64,000 bases of DNA. It comes from Leptolyngbya sp. FACHB-60. GTDB lineage: Bacteria; Cyanobacteriota; Cyanobacteriia; Phormidesmidales; Phormidesmidaceae. The stretch's first letter is position 1. Each line of letters begins with the position of its first letter. Location of the stretch: positions 1 to 64,000 of the forward strand of contig NZ_JACJOX010000068.1 of the NCBI RefSeq assembly GCF_014695775.1, given 5' to 3'. Positions 25,417 to 32,631 of this stretch are shown here, piece by piece. A model generated the notes under the pieces. It ran no database searches. It saw only the letters and a list, made by a program, of their open reading frames with translations, and was not told the DNA's origin. A program made the position numbers and the translations under genes.

Positions 25417-25755
25417 ATGAAAAAAATAGAAGCTATTATCCGCCCCTTTAAGCTTGACGAGGTCAAGATTGCCCTGGTCAATGCCGGCATTGTGGGTATG
25501 ACCGTTTCGGAGGTGCGCGGCTTTGGTCGCCAAAAAGGACAGACCGAGCGCTACCGAGGCTCGGAATACACCGTTGAATTCCTCCAGAAGCTCAAGATTG
25601 AAATTGTGGTCGAAGAGACTCAGGTTGACACTGTAGTCGACAAAATTATTTCCGCCGCCCGCACTGGCGAAATTGGCGACGGCAAAATTTTCGTCAGCCC
25701 CGTCGATGAAATCATCCGCATTCGCACTGGGGAGAAAAATACCGAGGCCGTGTAG
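25417..25755 (+). CDS. glnB: Nitrogen regulatory protein P-II
   Basis: 112 residues, exact P-II length, MKKIEAIIRPFKLDEVK at the start. The T-loop (about 37-55) carries RGFGRQKGQTERYRGSEY with the phosphorylatable/uridylylatable Ser49/Tyr51 region. The B-loop (about 82-90) and the C-terminal VSPVDEIIRIRTGE follow. It senses ATP/ADP and 2-oxoglutarate and controls NAGK, PipX and nitrogen transport. Preceded by an NtcA box and followed by a strong terminator, so it is a monocistronic unit. Confidence 0.98.
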   Translation: MKKIEAIIRPFKLDEVKIALVNAGIVGMTVSEVRGFGRQKGQTERYRGSEYTVEFLQKLKIEIVVEETQVDTVVDKIISAARTGEIGDGKIFVSPVDEIIRIRTGEKNTEAV

Positions 25756-25784
25756 CTCTGGCCCAGACAATAATGCCTTGACTC

Positions 25785-25811
25785 AGGCGCAGCACAGGCT
25801 GCGCCTTTTTT
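25785..25811 (+). terminator. Rho-independent terminator after glnB
   Basis: AGGCGCAG (25785-25792), a 6-nt loop, CTGCGCCT (25799-25806), then a run of T to 25811. A textbook intrinsic terminator starting 29 bp after the glnB stop codon. Confidence 0.9.
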
Positions 25812-26038
25812 CATGCCCGTTCACAGCTAGTGATCTACTTCGCGTCCGCTTTCCCCAGTGGAGGTTCAATTACGCTGGGTGGATGAACCGTTGCAGATCT
25901 TGCTTTGAATTGGGCATCAGTTAGAGTTAGCTCCCAACTGCTTACTGGGGGTGATGGTTTGGGACAAGGGCGATCGCCCTCAGATAAGATGCTTAATAGC
26001 CCAGCTACCCCGTCCTTTGCTGGCGGAGAGAACTGCCT

Positions 26039-27370
26039 GTGTATCAACCTCAGTCGGAACAAGAGCAGCAAATTGAGAGCGTCCTGGCCCCCTTTGGGCG
26101 ATTTGGGGTAGAGCTGGGGCTAGAGCGCATTCAGCGATTGCTAGGGGCATTGGGTAATCCTCAGCAACGGGTGCCGCTGGTGCATGTGGCAGGCACCAAC
26201 GGCAAGGGGTCGGTGTGTGCTTACCTGGCGGCAGTGTTGGGGGCAGCAGGGTATCGGGTCGGGCGCTACACCTCGCCGCACCTGGTGAGCTGGCGAGAGC
26301 GCATTGTGGTCAATGGGGAACCCATTGCGACTCAGGATTTGGTTGCTCGACTGAAGCAGGTGGTGGCAGGTATTGACCCATCCCAATCCTCACCGACTCA
26401 GTTTGAGGTGTTTACGGCGGCGGCTTGGCTGCACTTTGCCGAGGCTGAGGTAGATGTGGCGGTGATGGAGGTGGGCCTGGGGGGCCGACTCGACGCCACC
26501 AATGTGGTGGACGTGCCTCTGGTGAGTGTGATTACCTCCCTCAGCCGCGAGCACTGGCAGCGCCTTGGCCCTACCCTGGCGGATATCGCCCGCGAAAAGG
26601 CGGGGGTGCTGAAGCCTGGTCGTCCCGCTGTGGTGGGGCCGCTGCCTGCTGAAGCGGCGGCGGTGGTGCAGGCTCGTTTGGCCGAATTGGGCTGTCCGGC
26701 GGTGTGGCCTGCGCCCGCAGTTTCCTTGAGGGAGGGGGAGGCCCGCTATGGCAGCGGTAACGAAGCCATTACCTATCCTCTGGCGCTTTTGGGAGAGCAC
26801 CAGCTCACCAATTCAGCGATCGCGATCGCCACTCTGCTCGGCCTGCGCGCCCAGGGCTGGACAATTTCTGCCGATGCGATCGCCCAGGGCATGGGCAACG
26901 CTCGCTGGCCCGGACGCTTGCAGTGGGTGACCTGGGGGCAAAAATCAGTAGGCTACCCATTACTGATTGACGGTGCTCACAACCCGGCGGCAGCTGAGGT
27001 GCTGCGTCAGTATGTCGATCGTTGGTGGGCAGATCAGCCGGGGAACCCAGCGGGGACAGCGTGGTTGATGGGAATGCTCTCGACCAAAGACCATCGCGAT
27101 ATTTTTGCGGCTCTGCTGCGGCCAGGGGATGCTCTGCATCTGGTGCCCGTGCCAGGGCACGAGACGGCAGCGCCGGAGGAGCTAGCGGCGATCGCGCGAT
27201 CGGTCTGCCCCAACTTGGTCCAGTGCGACGTTCATAATTCTCTCGGAGATGGCTTGGCCCAACTTGGTCAGTCCCCAACTCCACTCAAGGTGTTGTGCGG
27301 TTCGCTATACCTAATTGGCTACTTTCTCGCCACCGAGCACTACGAAGATGGTGAAGGGTACGGGAGATAA
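26039..27370 (+). CDS. folC: Bifunctional folylpolyglutamate/dihydrofolate synthase
   Basis: 443 residues from GTG 26039, with GGAGAG about 10 nt upstream. The Mur-ligase-like P-loop is H-V-A-G-T-N-G-K-G-S-V (about 45-55). Further motifs are YTSPHL, EVGLGGRLDATNVV, the KAGVLKPG lysine and DGAHNPAA in the C-terminal domain. It adds glutamate to dihydropteroate and to folates in the cytosol. Monocistronic: the preceding 227 bp after the glnB terminator hold no other gene. Confidence 0.95.
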   Translation: MYQPQSEQEQQIESVLAPFGRFGVELGLERIQRLLGALGNPQQRVPLVHVAGTNGKGSVCAYLAAVLGAAGYRVGRYTSPHLVSWRERIVVNGEPIATQDLVARLKQVVAGIDPSQSSPTQFEVFTAAAWLHFAEAEVDVAVMEVGLGGRLDATNVVDVPLVSVITSLSREHWQRLGPTLADIAREKAGVLKPGRPAVVGPLPAEAAAVVQARLAELGCPAVWPAPAVSLREGEARYGSGNEAITYPLALLGEHQLTNSAIAIATLLGLRAQGWTISADAIAQGMGNARWPGRLQWVTWGQKSVGYPLLIDGAHNPAAAEVLRQYVDRWWADQPGNPAGTAWLMGMLSTKDHRDIFAALLRPGDALHLVPVPGHETAAPEELAAIARSVCPNLVQCDVHNSLGDGLAQLGQSPTPLKVLCGSLYLIGYFLATEHYEDGEGYGR

Positions 27371-27439
27371 GGAAGTGCGGTAGGGGAAAGGAAGGACAAC
27401 CCAACAGCTACAATCCAGAAATTTGCTCTCCCCGTCCGC

Positions 27440-29308
27440 TCATTGGCCTACGGCAAACTCGTCAAACTTCACTACCGCTGAGTTCGGCTCTCGGGTATCG
27501 AAGTAGTAGCTGCTAATGGTGCCGCTGCCGGTGTCAAACAGGCTAAAGGCGGTAATGTCGTTGCTGGCTAGGTAGGGTAGCGGCTGGCCGCTATCATCCC
27601 GCAGGGGGGCGATCGTAGGCACTACAGGCTCTAACCCGTTGGGGTCGCCCTGGGCCACGTAGTCGCTGGGCGAATAGGTCACTGCCGAACCCTCTATCGT
27701 TTCGGGAGGGACTGGGCGAGATTGATCTTTCCAAAACGCGCCATAGGAATTGCCCACGTTAGAGGTTTCGAGGTAGTGGGTGCCCTGGGGTGACACAAAG
27801 CGGTTCCACAGGTGCGAGTGGCCATAGAAGACCAGGTCTACCCCGGCCTGTTCGAGCAGGGGTACCAGGTCACGGGCGATGTAGTCGTCGGTGCGGGGAT
27901 ACTCGTAGCGAACGGCGGTAAGGCGACCAGAACTGTCGCGATCGTAGCGACGCACAGGGTTGGTGAAGGCGGGCACGATGTTGTCGCCCAGGGTATGGGG
28001 TGGATGGTGCAGCATCACCACCTTGTATTTGGCCTGGCGAAAGGCTTCGCTGGCTAGCTCCTGCTCTAGCCACTGATACTGCAAGCTTCCCCCTTCAATG
28101 GGTTCGAAGATGTGCTGGCCGTGGCCCCAGTTTTGGGGCGTACCCAGATCGGCTTCGCGCTCTTGGTAGCGGCCTCGTGTGGCGGCATCAACGTTGTAGG
28201 GTCGCCAGATTTGCGTGACGTAGAGCGACACTAGGCGAACGTCGCCAAAGGTGACGGCATAGTATCGGCTGGTGGTTTCGGGGCGATCGGGGTTAGGCAC
28301 CTGGGTGGTCGGCAGGCTAAACAGGGCTTCGTAGGTATCGCTGTTAAAAGAATTGTCAATAATCCACTGGCGGCGCAGGGCGGGGTCGTCAGCGGGGTTA
28401 AACAGATCGGCATTGGTCTCGTACAGATCAACTGCGGTCGATCGCGGTATGGCTTGGTTAAACTGCTCGCCCAGGGGAGCCGCTGCTGCAAAGCGTCCCA
28501 TCACCTCGTGGTTGCCCAAAGCTGGAAACAGCGGCGCGTGTTGAATAATTTCACCGCCTCTGTAGGTCACGGTACGGCCATTGCGCTCTAGGTCGTAGCG
28601 AGTGTTGCCCTGCAAACAGGGAAAAAAGCCGGTGCCTCGGCTGTCATCAAACCACTCAGAGGCGCGATCGGGAGTGTTGACTAAATCGCCCGCCAAAAAC
28701 ACCGCGTCTACCTGGCCTAAGGTTTCTACCACCTTTTGCAGGTTGGCCGCGACCATAGGCATGTTCTGGTGATCGGAGGTGAGCAAAATCTTGGTAGGCC
28801 GCCCAGCGGCGGGGGCTCCAGCCAGAGTAAACGTGCGGCTTTCGATCACGGTGCCATCGGGGCCGGTGCTAGCTACCCGATAGGGCACTCGTTGCCCTGG
28901 GGGCAACCCTGTGACTACGGCCTCATGTCGCCAGATCGGGCGTGCTACGGTCTGCTGTAGCTCAGCAAAATTGGGGTGATCAATCCGAGACTGACCATCT
29001 TCTCGGGTGCGAGCCAGTCGGGTGGTAGTGGCCGAGGCCAGATTGGGTAAATTAGCTTCGGATGGTTGACCGGGGGAACCCCACCGCGCCTGATGGTCTT
29101 GCCCCTCAAACTCGGTAAACCACACCACTCGTACCGTCCCAGAGGTAGGGTTCTGCAAAAATGGATCGGTCAAAAGATGGGTGGTCACAGCACTGGCCTC
29201 AGGGGATGGAGCAACGGTCAACTGACGGGGCTCCAAAGCGATCAAAAGGATAGCTGTTATCACCAGCAGCAGGCCCGTCGTAAGTAGGGTCAAGTCTTCT
29301 CGCCGCAT
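27440..29308 (-). CDS. Membrane-anchored purple-acid-phosphatase-like metallophosphoesterase
   Basis: 622 residues. An N-terminal hydrophobic anchor (about 8-26) is followed by a fibronectin-like domain (about 55-185) as in purple acid phosphatases. A calcineurin-type metallophosphoesterase domain follows with SDHQN, G-D-L-V-N, GNHE, V-M-L-H-H-P-P-H and GHSHLWNR supplying metal ligands. The catalytic domain faces the periplasm. Large insertions between GNHE and the HHPPH motif are unusual in length. Substrate unknown; a phosphomonoester or phosphodiester is likely. No Pho box was identified. Confidence 0.85.
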   Translation of the reverse strand: MRREDLTLLTTGLLLVITAILLIALEPRQLTVAPSPEASAVTTHLLTDPFLQNPTSGTVRVVWFTEFEGQDHQARWGSPGQPSEANLPNLASATTTRLARTREDGQSRIDHPNFAELQQTVARPIWRHEAVVTGLPPGQRVPYRVASTGPDGTVIESRTFTLAGAPAAGRPTKILLTSDHQNMPMVAANLQKVVETLGQVDAVFLAGDLVNTPDRASEWFDDSRGTGFFPCLQGNTRYDLERNGRTVTYRGGEIIQHAPLFPALGNHEVMGRFAAAAPLGEQFNQAIPRSTAVDLYETNADLFNPADDPALRRQWIIDNSFNSDTYEALFSLPTTQVPNPDRPETTSRYYAVTFGDVRLVSLYVTQIWRPYNVDAATRGRYQEREADLGTPQNWGHGQHIFEPIEGGSLQYQWLEQELASEAFRQAKYKVVMLHHPPHTLGDNIVPAFTNPVRRYDRDSSGRLTAVRYEYPRTDDYIARDLVPLLEQAGVDLVFYGHSHLWNRFVSPQGTHYLETSNVGNSYGAFWKDQSRPVPPETIEGSAVTYSPSDYVAQGDPNGLEPVVPTIAPLRDDSGQPLPYLASNDITAFSLFDTGSGTISSYYFDTREPNSAVVKFDEFAVGQ

Positions 29309-29462
29309 TGTTTTGAGCCTTGGTGGTTAGAGCCTCAACAGCCCTAGCGTAACGGCAAATAACGACAATATAAAAACTGTCTGCCCACTGATAACACTGT
29401 CCAAAACATGTGCCACCTTGAGGACGTCAAACGCTAATATTTACCAGCGCAGAAAAACGGGC

Positions 29463-30317
29463 ATGGGCACAACATTTCCTTTCAAACTCAGGGTGGGTAA
29501 GCGCTCTCTCCAGTGGTCGGGGGGTGGTTTGTTGGCGCTGCTTTCCATTGGGCTGCACGGCGTGCTGCTGGCTTGGCCGATGCCCGAGTCTAATCCAGAG
29601 GCCCCAGAGAGTTTGCCAGAGAGTCTGACCGAGACCACCGCTCCGGTGGCCGTGGGTGTGCTGCGGCTACCGCCTGCTGTTGAGCCCGCTGCCGAGACTA
29701 TTGCGGCTGCCCCAGTCCCCCAGTCGCCCCAAACCCCACCGCCCAAAGCACCGTCCACTCCGCCGGTTTCGCCACCATCGGCTCCATTGCCAACTCCGGT
29801 GGAGCCGGTAGAGGCTACGCCGCCTGCGCCGCCCACGGAGGTTGCTGACCTAGAGCCAGTGCCCCCAGAGTCACCGCCCGCTACCCTTGACGATCGCCTG
29901 CGTGATCCGGAGCAGTATCAGTTTAATCAGCAGGCTAAGTCGCTAGTGGCCGACGAGTTTGCCTTTCACACCGCTGTGGTGCCGGGGTGGCTAGAGGCAG
30001 AGGGGCAGGGTTTAGGCGACAGCGAGGTGCCTGTTTTAGGCACTAAACTCGCTCCTATACAGGTGACTTACCCCATTTCGGCCTGCCTGACACCAGCCCC
30101 TGCTGAAGGATTGGTTGGGGTGATTGTCAACGGTGCGGGTCAACTGGTAAAAGACCCAGTCTTGCTCGACAGCACAGGCTACACGGTGCTGGATGAGAAA
30201 GCACTAGAGTTGGCCCTACAGCGCAGCTTTGAGCCTCAAGCTGGCAGTCTGCCCAACCCCCAGGCCCATTGGCTGCCGGTGCAGGTGCAGTACGACGGCG
30301 CTAACTGTAGTCTTTAA
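29463..30317 (+). CDS. TonB-like proline-rich envelope protein
   Basis: 284 residues from ATG 29463; the frame opens at a TTG (29418). A basic N-terminus, one transmembrane helix (about 20-37), then a long Pro/Ala/Glu-rich spacer (about 45-140). The C-terminal region has GLVGVIVNGAGQLVKDPVLLDSTGYTVLDEKAL and an A-L-Q-R-S-F-E-P element, the pattern of TonB C-terminal domains. Two cysteines (in SACL and NCSL) may pair. No ExbB/ExbD genes are adjacent. It may energise outer-membrane transport or be an uncharacterised TonB paralog. Confidence 0.65.
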   Translation: MGTTFPFKLRVGKRSLQWSGGGLLALLSIGLHGVLLAWPMPESNPEAPESLPESLTETTAPVAVGVLRLPPAVEPAAETIAAAPVPQSPQTPPPKAPSTPPVSPPSAPLPTPVEPVEATPPAPPTEVADLEPVPPESPPATLDDRLRDPEQYQFNQQAKSLVADEFAFHTAVVPGWLEAEGQGLGDSEVPVLGTKLAPIQVTYPISACLTPAPAEGLVGVIVNGAGQLVKDPVLLDSTGYTVLDEKALELALQRSFEPQAGSLPNPQAHWLPVQVQYDGANCSL

Positions 30318-30374
30318 GGTATTCTTAGCCTTCCTCCCCTTGGGTAGAGGCATGGGAGAGCAACCCTTGTCATA

Positions 30375-31373
30375 GTGGCAGGTAAGTCGATTGCCGCTAC
30401 TGATTTCCCCATGGCTCAAGCTCTCTCCACCTCTAGCAATTCTGTTCAGGCGTACCTGAAAGAAATTGGCCGCATTCCCCGCCTGACCCGCGACGAAGAG
30501 ATTTCGCTGGGTAAGCATGTGCAGCAGCTGAATCATCTCACTGATATATCGACCCAACTGACAAACACCTTGGGCCGCGAGCCCTCAGAAGACGAGTGGG
30601 CCGCGGCTGCTCAGATCTCGCTCGAAGATTTGCACCAGCAGATCGCTGCTGGAGAGGCAGCCCGTCGCCGCATGGTGGAAGCCAACCTGCGCCTAGTGGT
30701 TTCGATCGCCAAAAAGTACACCAAACGCAATCTAGATCTGATGGATCTGGTGCAGGAAGGCACCATGGGCCTGCAGCGTGGAGTTGAAAAGTTTGACCCT
30801 ACCAAGGGTTTTCGGTTTTCGACCTATGCCTACTGGTGGATCCGTCAGGCGGTAACTCGGGCGATCGCCGAAAAGAGCCGCGCCATTCGCCTGCCAATTC
30901 ACATCTTTGAGAAGCTGACCAAGATCAAGCGCGCCCAACGCCACCTGGCCCAGGAGCTGGGGCGCACGGCTAACCTTGAAGAGGTGGCCAACTACCTCGA
31001 TATGCCTTTGGTGCAGGTGCGTCAGTTCCTATCGCAATCGCAGCAGCCGATGTCGCTAAACGCTTTGGTGGGCGACAAAGGCGACACTGAACTGGCTGAT
31101 ATGCTGGAGGATGAGCAGGGGCGATCGCCCGAAGAATACGCGGCTCAAAACAGTCTCAAGCAAGATATATTTCGCATTCTCGATCGCCTGACGCCGCAGC
31201 AGCGAGAGGTGCTGGTGCTGCGCTTTGGCCTCGGCACTGGGGAAGGGCTGTCGCTCTCGAAGGTGGGCCAGCAGCTCAACGTTAGCCGCGAACGAGTCCG
31301 CCAGATCGAGCGCGATGCGATTAAGAAACTGCGCTACGCCCGCCACGATTTAAAGGCATATCTGGCTGGTTAA
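30375..31373 (+). CDS. Group 2 sigma-70 family RNA polymerase sigma factor
   Basis: 332 residues from GTG 30375 (ATG 30411 is an alternative, shortening it by 12). Region 1.2 is V-Q-A-Y-L-K-E-I-G-R. Region 2 has NLRLVVSIAKKY, DLVQEGTMGL..GVEKFD and the -10 recognition segment TYAYWWIRQAVTRAI. Region 3 is followed by region 4.2 with the HTH SKVGQQLNVSRERVRQIE. Lack of an N-terminal 1.1 extension and the length mark it as a non-essential cyanobacterial SigB/C/D/E-type factor; which one cannot be told. Ends in a clear terminator. Confidence 0.93.
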   Translation: MAGKSIAATDFPMAQALSTSSNSVQAYLKEIGRIPRLTRDEEISLGKHVQQLNHLTDISTQLTNTLGREPSEDEWAAAAQISLEDLHQQIAAGEAARRRMVEANLRLVVSIAKKYTKRNLDLMDLVQEGTMGLQRGVEKFDPTKGFRFSTYAYWWIRQAVTRAIAEKSRAIRLPIHIFEKLTKIKRAQRHLAQELGRTANLEEVANYLDMPLVQVRQFLSQSQQPMSLNALVGDKGDTELADMLEDEQGRSPEEYAAQNSLKQDIFRILDRLTPQQREVLVLRFGLGTGEGLSLSKVGQQLNVSRERVRQIERDAIKKLRYARHDLKAYLAG

Positions 31374-31398
31374 AAGCGAGTAAGGCAATTGGCTCTAG

Positions 31399-31431
31399 AT
31401 GGGCAAGGGGTAAAGCCTCTTGCCCATTTTT
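31399..31431 (+). terminator. Rho-independent terminator after sigma factor gene
   Basis: ATGGGCAAG (31399-31407) pairs with CTTGCCCAT (31419-31427), followed by T-run to 31431. It starts 26 bp after the sigma factor stop codon. Confidence 0.88.
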
Positions 31432-31597
31432 GCGATCGCACGGTCTTGCCATAACTCACACAACCGCCAACTTGTTTAGATTAAATACTTAAGAAATACT
31501 AACTTTGCGCCACTGCTCTTTCGTGGCTGATATTTGCATCCTAACCAGGGGATTACTAGAGAGCAACATTTTCTAGAAGCCGGAGCTGTTATAAGGT

Positions 31598-32182
31598 ATG
31601 CAATATCCCTTAGAGATTACGTTTAAGGTTTGGACGATTGCGCCTAAGATTACCGTTACAGATGCTAACGGAAAGGTTGTGTTCTTTGTTAAGCAAAAGT
31701 TATTTAAGCTAAAAGAAGCGATTGGTGTGTTTGCTGACGAAACCCAAACTCAGAGGCTTTACGACATTAAAGCCGATCGCATCATTGATTTTTCGGCTCG
31801 CTACAACTTCACCGATAGGAATGGTGCAGTAATAGGGGGCGTTAAGCGAAAGGGCATGCGATCGCTGTGGAAAGCCCACTACGACGTTTTTGATAACGTC
31901 AACAGCAACCTGCACATTCAGGAAGAAAACCCCTGGGTTAAAGTGCTTGACTCGCTGTTTCAAGAAGTGCCAATTTTAGGGGCTTTGAGCGGCTATGTGC
32001 TCAATCCTAAATATTTGGTAAAGCGCAGTGACGGCACCGTAGTCATGCGTCTAGAAAAGCAGCCATCGCTTTTGTCCCGCAAGTTTATTGTTAAGCCAAT
32101 CGATCAACTGTCGTCTCAAGAAGAAACTCAAGTATTGCTCAGCCTAATCATGATGATTTTGCTAGAACGGGCTCGCGGTTAA
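31598..32182 (+). CDS. LURP-one/tubby-like (YxjI-type) protein
   Basis: 194 residues. Alternating beta strands with D-A-N-G-K-V-V-F-F-V, FKLKEAI.VF.DE.Q...LY.IKAD.IIDF.ARY.F.D.NG fit the LURP-one/scramblase-like 12-stranded barrel with a buried C-terminal helix (SLLSRKFIVKP...LLSLIMMILLE). Bacterial members are of unknown function and are proposed to bind lipid or the membrane. The gene is somewhat AT-rich compared with its neighbours. It stands alone, bordered by a terminator and a palindrome. Confidence 0.7.
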   Translation: MQYPLEITFKVWTIAPKITVTDANGKVVFFVKQKLFKLKEAIGVFADETQTQRLYDIKADRIIDFSARYNFTDRNGAVIGGVKRKGMRSLWKAHYDVFDNVNSNLHIQEENPWVKVLDSLFQEVPILGALSGYVLNPKYLVKRSDGTVVMRLEKQPSLLSRKFIVKPIDQLSSQEETQVLLSLIMMILLERARG

Positions 32183-32210
32183 GGCTCTATCCACCAATAT
32201 ATTCAATTGA

Positions 32211-32251
32211 CGCACCTACCCATAGCGAGATTCTCGTTATGGGTAGGTGCG
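32211..32251. repeat. Long hairpin-forming palindrome
   Basis: CGCACCTACCCATA (32211-32224) is the exact complement of 32238-32251. Inside, CGAGA (32226-32230) pairs with TCTCG (32232-32236), leaving one central base and one wobble pair, so the stem is about 20 bp. It lies 28 bp after the LURP-one gene stop. It could end that transcript, but there is no T-run; it resembles a dispersed cyanobacterial palindrome. Confidence 0.7.
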
Positions 32252-32521
32252 TTGCAGCTTAGCGACAGTTTGTTCCCATCGACATAGTTGACTTACTTAC
32301 CTGTGGTTGCCAGGCTGCTTTATGTGGATAGGTTGTGGGTTACGGCGGGGCAAAACGTTCAAGGGTAGTGGCATAGTAGGGCGGCTGCCTAACCCACCCT
32401 ACGGATACCAACTTTCTGTTAACAACCTTGTGACCTGTCCATTTCACCCAAATGGCAGCTATAAAAGGGAAGAATTCTGCCTGCTCAAACCAAAATCCAA
32501 AATCGCCATTCCAAAATCGCT

Positions 32522-32575
32522 ATGACCCACGACGAGCTGCTGCAAATCATCGACCAGGCCGCCGCCGAGGGCTAG
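32522..32575 (+). pseudogene. Stub of a leucine-rich-repeat protein gene
   Basis: ATG followed by codons for MTHDELLQIIDQAAAEG and a stop. This is the characteristic N-terminal helix of cyanobacterial leucine-rich-repeat proteins (including Roc/COR GTPases), where the glycine is followed by a W/x-x-L-D-L repeat start. Here a TAG replaces the continuation and no repeats follow. Probably a relic left when the downstream NACHT gene was inserted or rearranged. It rests on recalled family resemblance, so moderate confidence. Confidence 0.45.
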
Positions 32576-32631
32576 AGAGCGCTGCTCTCTGCGAGGAGAC
32601 GTACAATTCTCAAACGCACGGATTCTCACCC

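Larger units (their letters stand above)
32183..32631. other. 449-bp spacer with palindromes and a gene stub
   Basis: Contains the long hairpin 32211-32251, a second imperfect dyad near 32370-32402 (GTAGGGCGGC...CCACCCTAC type), a short A/C-rich CCAAAATC repeat at about 32488-32518, and the stub of a leucine-rich-repeat gene at 32522-32575. It presumably also contains the promoter of the NACHT gene. No intact gene seen. Confidence 0.5.

Noticed and set aside
32452..32631. Longer start for the NACHT protein
   Set aside because: The 60 extra residues come from A/C-rich repeats and the LRR stub in another frame; the ATG at 32632 begins the recognisable membrane segment.
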